Shown: positions 46,893-56,413 of the stretch, one piece after another
Layout of the letters: each line of letters begins with the position of its first letter
Position numbering within the stretch: position 1 is the first letter of the stretch
NCBI GenBank assembly: GCA_937989875.1
Contig: CALKBO010000030.1
Location: forward strand, 1 to 64,000
Length of the DNA stretch: 64,000 nucleotides
Reading direction: 5' to 3'
Origin: an uncultured Collinsella sp.
GTDB taxonomy: Bacteria > Actinomycetota > Coriobacteriia > Coriobacteriales > Coriobacteriaceae
Program-made: the position numbers and the translations under genes
The notes under the pieces: model-generated
Databases searched by the model: none
The model's input: only the letters and a program-made list of their open reading frames with translations
What the model was told of the DNA's origin: nothing

Positions 46893-47858
46893 ATGGCTGC
46901 AGGCAAAACCTTCTATGACATCCTGGGCGTATCCAAGAGCGCCTCCGACAAAGAGATCAAGAGCGCGTTTCGCAAGCTCGCGCAAAAATATCACCCCGAT
47001 GCCGGCGGCGACGAGGCCAAGTTTAAGGAGATCAGCGAGGCCTACGAGACGCTTTCGGACGAGAAGAAACGTAAAGAGTACGACCAGATGCTCATGTTTG
47101 GCGGCATGCCGGGCGCGGGCGGCGCGTATGGCGGCGGCTACGGTGCCGGCGCGGGCGCCAGCGGCTGGGGCGATATCTTCGACAGCATCTTTAGCGGCAA
47201 CGGCGCCTGGGGCAGCGATTGGGGCTCGGGCTTTGCCGGGGCTGCGGGCGCTGCCGGTGCCGGCGCGGGCCGCAACCGTGCTCGCAAGGGCGGAGACCTG
47301 TCGCTGACCGTCGATGTGACGGCCGAGGACGCGTTTCGCGGCGTGACGCACAAGGTCACCTATCGCATTCCCTCGACGGGCGAGCAGCAGACCATTACGG
47401 TCTCGGTTCCCGCGGGCGCCGTGGATGGTGGCAAGCTGCGCTACAAGCGTCGCGGCGAGTATGGCGTTGCGGGTGGCGAGCGCGGCGATCTGGTCGTGAC
47501 CACGCACGTGGAGGAGCACCCGCTGTTTAAGCGCAAGGGCGCCGACGTGACCATGGAGGTACCGGTCTCGGTCTATGAGGCGGCGCTCGGCTGCACGGTG
47601 GACGTGCCGACGCCCGGCGGTGCGACGGTTCGTCTGAAGGTGCCCGCGGGCACCCAGACAGGCAAGAAGTTCCGCTTTAAAGAGATGGGCGCGCCCGACG
47701 TTAAGCATCGCGGGCGCACCGGTGCGCTGCTCGTCGAGATCAAGGTGCAGGTTCCCACGAACCTGTCCGACGACGAGCGCGATGCCATGACCAAGCTGCG
47801 CGAGGCCGACACGCGCGACTATCGCGAGAAAGTCAACCGTTACAAGGCGACGTACTAG
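46893..47858 (+). CDS. dnaJ: DnaJ-family co-chaperone without zinc finger (class B)
   Basis: A 321-residue J-protein that stimulates DnaK ATPase. The J domain (1-70) has the HPD motif in [21 protein letters not shown] long Gly/Ala/Phe-rich linker follows ([19 protein letters not shown]). The two C-terminal beta domains ([17 protein letters not shown], and [20 protein letters not shown]) are present, but the CxxCxGxG zinc-finger repeats of class A DnaJ are absent. It therefore resembles CbpA or actinobacterial DnaJ2. GAGAGGAG precedes the start. Confidence 0.92.
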   Translation: MAAGKTFYDILGVSKSASDKEIKSAFRKLAQKYHPDAGGDEAKFKEISEAYETLSDEKKRKEYDQMLMFGGMPGAGGAYGGGYGAGAGASGWGDIFDSIFSGNGAWGSDWGSGFAGAAGAAGAGAGRNRARKGGDLSLTVDVTAEDAFRGVTHKVTYRIPSTGEQQTITVSVPAGAVDGGKLRYKRRGEYGVAGGERGDLVVTTHVEEHPLFKRKGADVTMEVPVSVYEAALGCTVDVPTPGGATVRLKVPAGTQTGKKFRFKEMGAPDVKHRGRTGALLVEIKVQVPTNLSDDERDAMTKLREADTRDYREKVNRYKATY

Positions 47859-47930
47859 GGCGGTCGTGGCGCACGCCCGCGCCCGCGGGCTTATGATGGA
47901 CGATAACGAGACGGAAAGGGGTCAGGTAGC

Positions 47931-48347
47931 ATGGCCGAGGACAATAGGAACAAACCGCTGTACATGATCAGCGTGGCGGCCGAGCTGACCGGCATGCATC
48001 CGCAGACTCTGCGCGTCTACGAGTCCAAGGGCCTGGTGAACCCCCAGCGCTCGGGCGGCAACACGCGTCTGTACTCGCGTGCCGATATCGAGCGCCTGGA
48101 GCTCATCAACCAGCTGACCGACGAGGGCATCAACCTTGCCGGCGTGGTGCGCATCCTCGATATGAAGGAGCGTGCCGAGGAGCGCGAGCGCGAGAACGAA
48201 AAGCTCCGCGCTCGCGTGCGCCAGCTCGAGGACGAGCTGCACGAGTACAAGATGCAGAAGAAGATCACCGCCCTGGCCCCGCGCGACGGCTCGGTCAACC
48301 CCGAACAGGTCATGCGCAAGCTGCTGGGTGCGGGAACCGATTTGTAG
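47931..48347 (+). CDS. hspR: Heat-shock repressor HspR (MerR type)
   Basis: A 138-residue repressor. The MerR helix-turn-helix reads YMISVAAELTGMHPQTLRVYESKGLVNPQRS with the wing GGNTRLYSRADIERL. A long coiled coil (DMKERAEERERENEKLRARVRQLEDELHEY) follows for dimerisation. In Actinobacteria HspR, often with DnaK as co-repressor, silences dnaK, clpB and related genes. Here the dnaK and clpB promoters share one dyad sequence, the presumed target. End of the operon; followed by a long terminator. Confidence 0.94.
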   Translation: MAEDNRNKPLYMISVAAELTGMHPQTLRVYESKGLVNPQRSGGNTRLYSRADIERLELINQLTDEGINLAGVVRILDMKERAEERERENEKLRARVRQLEDELHEYKMQKKITALAPRDGSVNPEQVMRKLLGAGTDL

Positions 48348-48353
48348 TTACGC

Positions 48354-48477
48354 GGGATGCATTCGGGCAATCTGGCATTCAACTTCATGATCCCTTGGGG
48401 ACGGAGGAAAACGGATCACTGAGGGGGTCGGCCTGACCCAGTGATCCGTTTTCCTCCGTCACCAAGGGATCATTTTT
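48354..48477 (+). terminator. Long compound hairpin after hspR, related to elements A and B
   Basis: GCGGGATGCATTCGGGCAAT followed by CTGGCATTCAACTTC recalls the front of element A. An outer stem (ATGATCCCTTGG 48387-48398 with 48462-48473) and a perfect 20-bp inner stem (48401-48420 with 48440-48459) give a very strong hairpin ending in five T residues. Confidence 0.85.
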
Positions 48478-48620
48478 CCAGCCCACACCGGGCTCGTCCT
48501 TTACTTTACCGAGATAAAGTGAACGTGCAGATTCGTAACCCACTCGCAACCGTTCTATGGCACGATATTGAACGAATGTATGCTATGCGCCCAAATCTTT
48601 TGGGCAGAGTGGGAGACAGT

Positions 48621-50921
48621 ATGGTCAAGCTGTACGAGGACGGCATCTACTTGCGTAACGGCAGCGAGGTTGTGCCTGCGGCCGAGGCTGCCGAGCGCGG
48701 TATTACGCAGACGCCCGCGGATGCCAAGCGCGGCACCATCGCGTATTCGATCCTCCAGGCACACAATACGTCCGGAGATCCCGAGGCACTCAAGATTCGC
48801 TTCGACGCCATGGCGAGCCACGACATCACCTTTGTCGGCATCATCCAGACGGCGCGCGCCTCGGGCATGGAGCAGTTCCCGCTGCCCTACGTGCTCACCA
48901 ACTGCCATAACTCGCTGTGCGCCGTGGGCGGCACCATCAACGAGGACGACCATGTCTTTGGCCTTTCCGCGGCCAAGAAGTACGGCGGCATCTTCGTTCC
49001 GCCCCATATCGCCGTCATCCACTCCTTTATGCGCGAGAACTTCGCCGGTTGCGGCAAGATGATTCTGGGTTCCGACTCGCACACCCGCTATGGCGCCCTG
49101 GGCACCATGGCCGTGGGCGAGGGCGGAGGCGAGCTGGCAAAGCAGCTGCTGCGCGACACCTACGACGTTGCCTATCCCGGCGTCGTCGCCATCTACCTCA
49201 CGGGCGCCCCGCGCCCCGGCGTCGGCCCGCACGATGTGGCGCTCGCCATCATCCGTGCCGTCTTTGCCAAGGGCTACGTCAAGAACAAGGTCATGGAGTT
49301 TGTGGGCCCGGGTATCGCGAACATGACGACCGACTACCGCAACGGCGTCGACGTCATGACCACCGAGACCACCTGCCTTTCCTCCATCTGGGCCACCGAC
49401 GAGGACACGCACGCGTTTTTGACAATGCACGGCCGCGGCGATGACTACCGCGAGCTCAAGCCCGCCGATGTCGCCTACTACGACGGCTGCGTCGAGGTCG
49501 ATCTGTCGAACATCAAGCCCATGATCGCGCTGCCGTTCCATCCTTCCAACGGCTTCGAGATTGACGAGCTCAACGAGAATCTCGAGGACATCCTGCAGGA
49601 GGTGGAACTCGAGGCCGCCAAGATCGGCGAGGGCAAGACGCACTTTAGCCTGCTCGACAAGATCGTCGATGGCAAGCTGCACGTGCAGCAGGGCGTTATC
49701 GCCGGCTGCTCGGGCGGCAACTACGACTCAGTGGTCCAGGCTGCCCGCGTGCTCAAGGGCGCCAACACCGGCTGCGGCGAGTTCTCGCTGTCGGTCTATC
49801 CCACGAGCCAGCCCGTGGCACTCGAGCTTACACGCCGCGGCTATATCTACGACCTTATGGAGGCCGGCGCGATTGTGCGCACGGCATTCTGCGGCCCGTG
49901 CTTCGGCGCCGGCGACACGCCTGCCAACAACGGCCTGTCCATCCGCCACACCACGCGCAACTTCCCCAACCGCGAGGGTTCCAAGCCGGGCAATGGCCAG
50001 CTGAGCGCCGTGGCCCTGATGGACGCCCGCTCCATTGCGGCGACGGCTGCCAACGGCGGCGTCCTGACGCCGGCGACCGACCTGCCTGAGGAGACTTGGG
50101 ACGAGGCCTGCGAGTACACCTTTGACGACGCGCCGTACAAAAAGCGTGTGTACTGGGGCTTTGGCAAGGCGGAGCCTGCCGACGAGCTGGTCGAGGGTCC
50201 CAATATCAAGCCGTGGCCCGCGATGGAGCCTCTCGGCGACGATATCCTGCTCAAGGTGTGCTCCAAGATCATGGACCCGGTCACCACGACCGACGAGCTC
50301 ATTCCCTCGGGCGAGACGAGCTCCTTCCGCTCCAACCCGCTGGGCCTGGCCGAGTTTACTCTCAGCCGCCGCGATCCGGCCTACGTGGGTCGTTCCAAGG
50401 AGGTCGACGCGGTGGAAAAGCGCCGCGTTGCCGGCGAGGCAGCAGGCGACTTGGCGGCGCTCGATGCCGAGCTTGCGGGCGTGTTTGAGGCGCTGACCGG
50501 CGCGGGCATCGCGGCCGATGCCGAGGCGACCGAGTACGGCTCCATGCTCTATGCCAAGAAGCCCGGCGACGGTTCTGCCCGCGAGCAGGCTGCGAGCTGC
50601 CAGCGCGTGATCGGCGGCCTGGCCAACATCGTCCACGAGTACGCCACCAAGCGCTATCGCTCCAACGTGATGAACTGGGGCATGGTGCCCTTCCAGATGG
50701 AGGCCGAGCCCAACTTTGAGGTGGGCGACTACGTCTTTGTGCCGGGTATCCGTGCCGCGCTCGATGGCGACCTAAAGGACATCGCCGCCTACGTGGTGCG
50801 CGCCGACGGTTCGGTTGAACAGATTGAGCTCTACATTGCCGATATGACGGCAGAGGAGCGTGCCATCGTCAAGGCCGGCTGCCTGATCAACTACAACAAG
50901 TTCAAGGCCGCTGCCGAGTAA
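48621..50921 (+). CDS. Aconitase-family hydratase
   Basis: A 766-residue Fe-S dehydratase. The N-terminal three quarters match the aconitase large domain: [50 protein letters not shown] and the cluster cysteines in [11 protein letters not shown]. The C-terminal swivel-like region includes [14 protein letters not shown]. It probably interconverts citrate and isocitrate, but related family members act on other 2-hydroxy acids. ATG 48621 has GGGAGA at good spacing and starts with the conserved [10 protein letters not shown]; ATGs at 48576 and 48585 lack a signal. Alone in its transcript. Confidence 0.85.
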   Translation: MVKLYEDGIYLRNGSEVVPAAEAAERGITQTPADAKRGTIAYSILQAHNTSGDPEALKIRFDAMASHDITFVGIIQTARASGMEQFPLPYVLTNCHNSLCAVGGTINEDDHVFGLSAAKKYGGIFVPPHIAVIHSFMRENFAGCGKMILGSDSHTRYGALGTMAVGEGGGELAKQLLRDTYDVAYPGVVAIYLTGAPRPGVGPHDVALAIIRAVFAKGYVKNKVMEFVGPGIANMTTDYRNGVDVMTTETTCLSSIWATDEDTHAFLTMHGRGDDYRELKPADVAYYDGCVEVDLSNIKPMIALPFHPSNGFEIDELNENLEDILQEVELEAAKIGEGKTHFSLLDKIVDGKLHVQQGVIAGCSGGNYDSVVQAARVLKGANTGCGEFSLSVYPTSQPVALELTRRGYIYDLMEAGAIVRTAFCGPCFGAGDTPANNGLSIRHTTRNFPNREGSKPGNGQLSAVALMDARSIAATAANGGVLTPATDLPEETWDEACEYTFDDAPYKKRVYWGFGKAEPADELVEGPNIKPWPAMEPLGDDILLKVCSKIMDPVTTTDELIPSGETSSFRSNPLGLAEFTLSRRDPAYVGRSKEVDAVEKRRVAGEAAGDLAALDAELAGVFEALTGAGIAADAEATEYGSMLYAKKPGDGSAREQAASCQRVIGGLANIVHEYATKRYRSNVMNWGMVPFQMEAEPNFEVGDYVFVPGIRAALDGDLKDIAAYVVRADGSVEQIELYIADMTAEERAIVKAGCLINYNKFKAAAE

Positions 50922-50937
50922 CGCACTTAATTGTCCG

Positions 50938-51098
50938 CCCGGGGCTTACCCTTTCCCGCCCGCTCACGCGCTTCGCGAGAGTCGCGTTCGGGAAAGGGTG
51001 GCCCCGGGCTACATTTCTGCGTTCTCGTTGGGCCTTGAGGGACGCTAATAAATAGACTTGCTTGATGCCGCCTCTGTTAATGGGGCGGCTTCTTTTTT
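50938..51098 (+). terminator. Two hairpins after the aconitase gene
   Basis: GCCCGGGGCTTACCCTTTCCC (50938-50958, split stem) pairs with 50989-51009, an extended stem-loop. A second hairpin GCCGCCTC (51067-51074) with GGGGCGGC (51082-51089) is followed by TTCTTTTTT and is a typical terminator. Confidence 0.82.
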
Positions 51099-51105
51099 GT
51101 CGAAA

Positions 51106-51140
51106 ACCGCCACAAAGGGGACAGGCACCTTTGTGGCGGT
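51106..51140. repeat. ACCACCACAAAGG-type hairpin, copy 2
   Basis: ACCGCCACAAAGG (51106-51118) is inverted at 51128-51140, with GGACAGGCA in the loop (the complement of the TGCCTGTCC loop in the other copies). Confidence 0.9.
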
Positions 51141-51194
51141 GGGGAACGAGCTCGATGTTGTTGTGATCGTTGAGCGGTATGTTAATGAGCGTCC

Positions 51195-51863
51195 CTACAG
51201 GATTTCATCCGGGCTGGCGGGTTTGGTTGTTTTGGGGATGCCGAGTTTGGATGACGCGAAATCGTTAACATCGTCCTTGATTCCATCTTTGGTGTAGACG
51301 GTGACCGTATAGGTGCTGTGCCCGAATTCGCTCTTGTCGCGTGTCGCCCAGGCCTGCCAGTAGGCAGCCCCGTTTCGCCCTTTGATTTTTCCGACACGGC
51401 GGAGTTCTGTTCGCTTTAATTGCTGGTTGCTATAGATGGTTCGACCGGCCTCCTCGGTGAGCCCGCACTGTCCAAGCATCTTGTCGAGGACTTGGTTCAT
51501 GTGGCGCTCATCGGTGTTTGGTGCGTAGTCGTAGGCGAGGGTGATGGAGTCGAGGGGCTGGTCGTCGATCAGATAGTTTAGCGCCTGAGGTTCAAGGCAG
51601 AAATAGGGGGAGCATCCGTCGACCTTGCCGAGCAACGGTAACTTGGACTGCCAACTTCCGGTGGGAATTGCATATTCGTAGAACACGCCACGGCAGACAA
51701 AGGAGAGCGAGGTGGCACGCGAGCCGGCGTCGATCATCCCGCAAAGATCGAAGGGCGAGGCGATACCAAAAGAAAAGGGCGTGATGACGATAAGGAAGAG
51801 CATCACGATGGGTATGGCGAGAATGGCGATGACGTTGCGGCCGGTGGAATGAGACGGCTTCAT
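51195..51863 (-). CDS. Single-pass membrane protein of unknown function
   Basis: A 222-residue protein. A basic start is followed by one hydrophobic segment (NVIAILAIPIVMLFLIVITPF, residues 10-32). The rest lies outside the cell if the positive-inside rule holds and contains five cysteines (CGMID, CRG, CSPYFCLE, QCGL), which may form disulfides. No family recognised. ATG 51863 has CGAGGAG upstream. The gene is bracketed by copies 2 and 3 of one hairpin repeat and lies opposite to its neighbour on the right, a protein of the same length also bracketed by repeats. Confidence 0.72.
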   Translation of the reverse strand: MKPSHSTGRNVIAILAIPIVMLFLIVITPFSFGIASPFDLCGMIDAGSRATSLSFVCRGVFYEYAIPTGSWQSKLPLLGKVDGCSPYFCLEPQALNYLIDDQPLDSITLAYDYAPNTDERHMNQVLDKMLGQCGLTEEAGRTIYSNQQLKRTELRRVGKIKGRNGAAYWQAWATRDKSEFGHSTYTVTVYTKDGIKDDVNDFASSKLGIPKTTKPASPDEIL

Positions 51864-51973
51864 ATGCGCTCCTCGAGACAAAGATCTGTTGAGGATAGGC
51901 AGAAATGGATATGTTCAGAGAACAATTCAAGTTTAATCTCATGGCGCGAGATGGTCGACCGTTAGCGTCGAAA

Positions 51974-52008
51974 ACCACCACAAAGGTGCCTGTCCCCTTT
52001 GTGGTGGT
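51974..52008. repeat. ACCACCACAAAGG-type hairpin, copy 3
   Basis: ACCACCACAAAGG (51974-51986) is inverted at 51996-52008 around TGCCTGTCC. It separates two divergently oriented unknown membrane genes. Confidence 0.92.
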
Positions 52009-52097
52009 GAGGAGCGCGCGGCTCCTTTAGGTAATAGTGCTGGCTGGCGATATCATTAGTGCAGGTGGTGAAGGCTTGCATTGTGAGGTGCTTTGCT

Positions 52098-52766
52098 GTG
52101 AGAAGTCCTGCCCGTATTGGATTGATTGTTTTGGCGCTTGCGATCGCTGTGGTTGTCGCGGGCGCTGTCGGCATGGCGTTTCTACCTGCTGCGGTGACGG
52201 AGCCGGTGGTCAAGCCTGTGACTCAATCTGTCGAACTTCTGACCGGCGCTGCCAAGCCCGAGACCATTACCGTTGATTTTGATGAGCAGCCGGCTGCGCT
52301 GGGCATTAGTAATTATCCACTTATTCAGCTTGGGGCTATGCGCAATACGGATTCTAGTCTGATCGACAGGGCGTCCGAGCTGCTCAAGGGCAAAACCTTT
52401 AAGCGCTGGTATGGATATGCGTCCTATCGGGCAAAAGCGAACGACATGGTTGGCGGATGCCACTCTTCCATCGAGCTGGACACTGCAAACGGCGCAAAGT
52501 TATGTGATGTCTCGTACGATCCGGGCTACGAGGGCAATGAGGGTCCGGGCATCTACATCATGGACGGTGATGTCGCCTATGTCATGGAGGGCGACCAGAC
52601 CGAGCTCAACGATTTTATGGGTCAGTGTATCCAAGATGCCTATGGACAGACCTGCTTGCCTGATCCGCAGACTGCACGCGATAGTGGGTCTGCCCGCACG
52701 TGGCTGTTCGAGGATGAGATGCCCTGGAACGCCAAATCGGGAAGCACGGGCTCGGCAAGTAAATAG
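52098..52766 (+). CDS. Single-pass membrane protein of unknown function
   Basis: About 222 residues from GTG 52098 (GAGGTG seven nt upstream); GTG codons at 52059 and 52083 are alternatives. One hydrophobic segment (IGLIVLALAIAVVVAGAVGMAF) is followed by an exported domain with three or four cysteines (GGCHSSIEL, KLCDVSYD, QCIQDAYGQTCLP). No family recognised and no clear similarity to the 51195 protein apart from size and layout. Bracketed by hairpin copies 3 and 4, so it looks like part of an inserted two-gene cassette. Confidence 0.7.
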   Translation: MRSPARIGLIVLALAIAVVVAGAVGMAFLPAAVTEPVVKPVTQSVELLTGAAKPETITVDFDEQPAALGISNYPLIQLGAMRNTDSSLIDRASELLKGKTFKRWYGYASYRAKANDMVGGCHSSIELDTANGAKLCDVSYDPGYEGNEGPGIYIMDGDVAYVMEGDQTELNDFMGQCIQDAYGQTCLPDPQTARDSGSARTWLFEDEMPWNAKSGSTGSASK

Positions 52767-52773
52767 AGACTGC

Positions 52774-52810
52774 AACCACCACAAAGGTGCCTGTCCCCTT
52801 TGTGGTGGTT
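52774..52810. repeat. ACCACCACAAAGG-type hairpin, copy 4
   Basis: AACCACCACAAAGG (52774-52787) is inverted at 52797-52810 around TGCCTGTCC. Confidence 0.92.
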
Positions 52811-52819
52811 TTCGGTCTG

Positions 52820-53036
52820 TCTCGATCTGTAACATCTTGGCCGCTAAAAGTGGGCCTGGTGTTACAGATTTAGATTTTTGATCCGGGTGTTTTCTGTTCG
52901 TCTCGATTTGTAACAGATAGAGCTCTATTTGCTGACTAGATGTTACAGATTTAGATAAACGGGTGCCGCTGGTCATTTCATCTCAATCTGTAACATCTAG
53001 AGCCATAAACAGCCGCTAGATGTTACAGATTGAGAT
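52820..53036. repeat. Three tandem copies of an 80-bp palindromic repeat upstream of clpB
   Basis: Copies at 52820-52875, 52901-52956 and 52980-53036, spaced 81 and 79 bp apart. Each has arms TCTCAATCTGTAACATC and GATGTTACAGATTGAGA or close variants, around a variable 20-nt centre. Copy 3 is the most perfect (extended by CTAG on both arms). Confidence 0.9.
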
Positions 53037-53097
53037 AGTAAGGGGACGAGGCCGTAGCGGGTGAGCGCACCTGCTCCCTATCTTTCAATCACTCAGA

Positions 53098-53131
53098 AAA
53101 TCTTATATATAGAGACTTAGATTTATGTATA
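53098..53131 (+). promoter_or_regulatory. clpB heat-shock operator
   Basis: AAATCTTATAT-N5-GACTTAGATTT at 53098-53124 is identical in both arms to the dnaK upstream element, with only the 5-nt centre differing. A small GC hairpin (GCCGCCC 53175-53181 with GGGCGGC 53186-53192) lies just before the ribosome site. Confidence 0.78.
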
Positions 53132-53213
53132 AGATCGTACAAAGCTGGCAACAATACTTCTCGAACAACGTGAAGCCGCCCCGTAGGGCGGCCACCCCAA
53201 GAGAGGTGATTCC

Positions 53214-55841
53214 ATGAGAATCGATAAGCTAGCAATGACGTCGCGCGAGGCGCTGCAGACCGCCATGAGCACGGCTGCCGACGCGCAGGCCGGCGCGGTG
53301 GAGCCGATTCACCTGCTGTCCGCCCTGCTCGGTGCCGGCGAGCGCAATATCTCCGTGATCATCGAGCGCATCGGTGCCGACCCGGCTCAGCTTGCACGCT
53401 CCACGCAGGATGCCATTGACCACGCGCCCAAGGTCTCGGGCGAGGGTCAGCAGATGGGTCTTTCCAACGAGCTCGTCCGCGTTATCGAGAAGGCCGAGAA
53501 GAAGGCCACCAAGATGGGCGACAGCTTTGTGGTGACCGAGCATCTGCTGATGGCGCTTGCCGAGGACAAGGGCGAGGCGGGCCGCGTGCTGCGTGACGCT
53601 GGCGTGACCAAGGAGCGCATCGAGCAGGTCTACGAGGAGCTGCGTGGCGATGACCGCGTGACGTCTGCCGAGGACAAGACTCAGTTTGAGGCACTGGAAC
53701 AGTACGGCCGCAATATCTGCGACCTTGCCCGTGCCGGCAAGCTCGACCCGGTCATCGGCCGTACCGACGAGATCCGTCGTACCATCCAGGTCCTGTCCCG
53801 TCGCACCAAGAACAACCCCGTGCTCATCGGCGAGCCGGGCGTCGGCAAGACGGCTATCGTCGAGGGCATCGCCCAGCGTATCGTGGCCGGCGACGTGCCG
53901 AGCACCCTGCGCGATCGCGACCTTATCGAGCTCGACATGAGCGCGCTGGTCGCCGGCGCCAAGTACCGCGGCGAGTTCGAGGACCGCTTGAAGGCCGTAC
54001 TCAAAGAAGTGCAAAAATCCGAGGGCAAGGTCATCCTGTTCATCGATGAGCTCCACACCATCGTGGGTGCGGGTGCTACCGAGGGTTCCATGGACGCCGG
54101 CAACATCCTCAAGCCGGCGCTCGCCCGTGGCGACCTGCATGCGATCGGCGCGACCACGCTCGACGAATACCGCAAGTACATCGAGAAGGACGCGGCGCTC
54201 GCCCGTCGTTTCCAGACCGTGATGGTCAGCGAGCCTACCGTCGAGGACACCATCTCGATTCTGCGTGGCCTCAAGGAGAAGTACGAGATCTTCCACGGCG
54301 TGCACATCACCGATAGCGCGCTCGTGGCCGCCGCCGATCTCTCCGATCGCTACATCGCCGACCGCTTTCTGCCCGACAAGGCCATCGACCTGGTCGACGA
54401 GGCCGCAAGCCGTCTGCGCATGGAGCTCGACAGCATGCCGGTCGAGATCGACGCCACCACGCGTCAGCTCACCCAGCTGCAGATCGAGGAACAGGCGCTC
54501 ATGAAGGAGACCGATGACGCCTCCAAGGAGCGTCTGGAGGCCCTGCGCCAAGAGATTGCCGAGGTCCAAGAAAAGCTCAACGTGCAAAAGGCCGGCTGGC
54601 TCAACCAGAAGAACGCCATCGACCACGTGCAGGAGCTTAAGGGCCAGCTCGACGAGGCCAAGAGCGAAGAGGAGCGCGCGACGCGCAACGGCGACCTGGG
54701 CCGTGCGTCCGAGCTGCGCTACTCCGTGATTCCGGGTCTGCAGCAGCAGATTCAGGATTCCGAGGCTGCGCTCGAGGCGCAAAAGCAGCAGGACGGCGAG
54801 GGCCTCAACGAGCAGGTGACCTCCGATGAGATCGCCGAGGTTGTGAGTGCCTGGACCGGCGTGCCCGTGTCCAAGATGATGCAGGGCGAGCTCGACAAGC
54901 TCAAGGGCCTGGAGGGCGAGCTGCATAAGCGCGTCATCGGCCAGGATGAGGCCGTCTCCGCCGTCGCCGCAGCCGTGCGCCGCAGCCGTGCGGGCCTCTC
55001 CGACCCTGACAAGCCCATCGGCAGCTTCTTCTTCCTGGGCCCCACCGGCGTGGGCAAGACCGAGCTCGCCAAGGCGCTGGCCGAGTGCCTGTTCGATGAC
55101 GAGCGCGCGCTCGTGCGTATCGACATGTCCGAGTACATGGAGAAGTTCAGCGTCCAGCGTCTGATCGGTGCGCCCCCGGGATACGTGGGTTACGACGAGG
55201 GCGGCCAGCTCACCGAGGCCGTGCGCCGTCGTCCGTACTCCGTGATCTTGCTCGACGAGATGGAGAAGGCCCATCCGGATGTCTTCAACGTGCTGCTGCA
55301 GGTGCTCGACGACGGCCGCCTGACCGATGGCCAGGGTCGCCAGGTGTCCTTCAAGAACACGATCATCATCATGACGTCTAACGTGGGCTCCAAGGCTATC
55401 GCCGAGCTTTCCGGCAAGGACGAGGAGGAGATGCGCCATCAGGTCGACGCGGCCATGGCTCAGACCTTCCGCCCCGAGTTTCTCAACCGTATCGACGATA
55501 TCGTGGTGTTCCATCCGCTCGGCATGGCGCAGATCGAGAAGATCGTCGACATCCAGCTCGCCGACGTTCGCGCGCGTCTGGCCAAGGAGCGCATGACGCT
55601 TGCCATCACCCCGGCGGCCAAGCAGATGCTCGCCGTGGGCGGCCTGGACCCGGTCTTTGGCGCCCGTCCGCTCAAGCGTCTGGTTCAGCGCGAGGTCGTG
55701 GATGCCATCGCGGCCGCTATCATCGACGGCACGGTGCGCGAGGGCGATCAGGTGACGGTCGATGTCGACAAGGACGGCGGCTTTACCGTCGTGTGCGACA
55801 ACACGCCGGCGGCCACCTACGAGGTTCCCGATGCCGAGTAG
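53214..55841 (+). CDS. clpB: Disaggregase ClpB (Hsp100)
   Basis: An 875-residue AAA+ chaperone that pulls proteins out of aggregates with DnaK. N-terminal Clp_N domain (1-150), first ATPase ring with GEPGVGKT at about residue 206, a coiled-coil middle domain (about 405-520) that contacts DnaK, second ATPase with GPTGVGKT at about 609, and the C-terminal D2 small domain. The middle domain distinguishes it from ClpA/ClpC. GAGAGGTG precedes the ATG. Single-gene unit under the same operator as dnaK. Confidence 0.97.
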   Translation: MRIDKLAMTSREALQTAMSTAADAQAGAVEPIHLLSALLGAGERNISVIIERIGADPAQLARSTQDAIDHAPKVSGEGQQMGLSNELVRVIEKAEKKATKMGDSFVVTEHLLMALAEDKGEAGRVLRDAGVTKERIEQVYEELRGDDRVTSAEDKTQFEALEQYGRNICDLARAGKLDPVIGRTDEIRRTIQVLSRRTKNNPVLIGEPGVGKTAIVEGIAQRIVAGDVPSTLRDRDLIELDMSALVAGAKYRGEFEDRLKAVLKEVQKSEGKVILFIDELHTIVGAGATEGSMDAGNILKPALARGDLHAIGATTLDEYRKYIEKDAALARRFQTVMVSEPTVEDTISILRGLKEKYEIFHGVHITDSALVAAADLSDRYIADRFLPDKAIDLVDEAASRLRMELDSMPVEIDATTRQLTQLQIEEQALMKETDDASKERLEALRQEIAEVQEKLNVQKAGWLNQKNAIDHVQELKGQLDEAKSEEERATRNGDLGRASELRYSVIPGLQQQIQDSEAALEAQKQQDGEGLNEQVTSDEIAEVVSAWTGVPVSKMMQGELDKLKGLEGELHKRVIGQDEAVSAVAAAVRRSRAGLSDPDKPIGSFFFLGPTGVGKTELAKALAECLFDDERALVRIDMSEYMEKFSVQRLIGAPPGYVGYDEGGQLTEAVRRRPYSVILLDEMEKAHPDVFNVLLQVLDDGRLTDGQGRQVSFKNTIIIMTSNVGSKAIAELSGKDEEEMRHQVDAAMAQTFRPEFLNRIDDIVVFHPLGMAQIEKIVDIQLADVRARLAKERMTLAITPAAKQMLAVGGLDPVFGARPLKRLVQREVVDAIAAAIIDGTVREGDQVTVDVDKDGGFTVVCDNTPAATYEVPDAE

Positions 55842-55884
55842 ATTTTGGGCTATGCCTTAAAATCTGCCCGTCGTCTCTAAACGC

Positions 55885-55922
55885 CAAGGGCGGCGGATCC
55901 AATTGGGTCCGCCGCCCTTTTT
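55885..55922 (+). terminator. Intrinsic terminator of clpB
   Basis: AAGGGCGGCGGATCC (from 55886) pairs with GGTCCGCCGCCCTT (to 55919) across loop AATTG, followed by five T residues. Confidence 0.94.
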
Positions 55923-55974
55923 CGTGCGACAATCGATGATGTTGAACACGATTGCACGGCAAGGAGCTTTGCAG

Positions 55975-56169
55975 ATGAAAGACGAGAACAAGACGAACGC
56001 ACTGTCGGCTGAGGCGGCGCCCGCCGCACCCAAGTCTGCGCCTAAGCCGGCACCCAAGCCGCGCGACCCCTACATCCGTGCCGAGAACGAGGACGACGAC
56101 GGCTACGATCCCTACAGCGATCGCCGCCCCGAGCGCGAGCCAATGTTCGAAGCCGACCCGTGGCGCTAA
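55975..56169 (+). CDS. Small acidic protein of unknown function
   Basis: A 64-residue protein with an Ala/Pro/Lys-rich first half (APAAPKSAPKPAPKPRDPY) and an acidic, Tyr/Asp-rich second half ending FEADPWR. No fold or family recognised; probably disordered. AAGGAGC lies at good spacing before ATG 55975, supporting that it is real. It follows clpB and may be a small stress-linked protein, but only position suggests this. Confidence 0.6.
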   Translation: MKDENKTNALSAEAAPAAPKSAPKPAPKPRDPYIRAENEDDDGYDPYSDRRPEREPMFEADPWR

Positions 56170-56202
56170 TTGCATCAAGCAGCTAATTTGGCGATGATTT
56201 TC

Positions 56203-56234
56203 TGGAACGGGGTAGTCAAAAAAGCCCCGTTCCA
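56203..56234. repeat. GGAACGGGG palindrome
   Basis: TGGAACGGGG (56203-56212) is inverted at 56225-56234 with an A run before the right arm. It is related to the repeats at 9123-9240 and may end the small acidic gene's transcript. Confidence 0.75.
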
Positions 56235-56344
56235 AATCGACTGCTCAGGGAGTCGCATTCGGGCTTGGTTGTCCTCTCAGCCACTCGACATCCTTCGGGG
56301 CAGTAATAGTGAAAAACTTGCTTAAGTGTTAATCAAGTCAGACA

Positions 56345-56406
56345 CAATCTTGCTTTCTAATTAATCAAGAATAGGTATAATTTTGATTAGCTAGAGAGCA
56401 AGATTG
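56345..56406 (+). promoter_or_regulatory. Promoter with a 24-bp dyad over the -10 box
   Basis: CAATCTTGCTTTCTAATTAA (with TCAA, 56345-56368) is mirrored at 56383-56406 with three mismatches in 24. A perfect TATAAT (56376-56381) sits in the short centre. This AT-rich dyad would block RNA polymerase when occupied. Confidence 0.75.
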
Positions 56407-56413
56407 GAGAATC

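Noticed and set aside
52820..53036. CRISPR array
   Set aside because: Repeats are long palindromes with only three units, the spaced sequence is not a uniform spacer, and no cas genes are present.
53229..55514. 761-codon frame antisense to clpB
   Set aside because: ClpB is unmistakable on the + strand; the antisense product is Leu/His/Gly-rich noise.
56235..56300. Fourth copy of the pyrE-type structured element (CGCATTCGGGCTTGG...)
   Set aside because: Only a few words match and no paired stems could be built.
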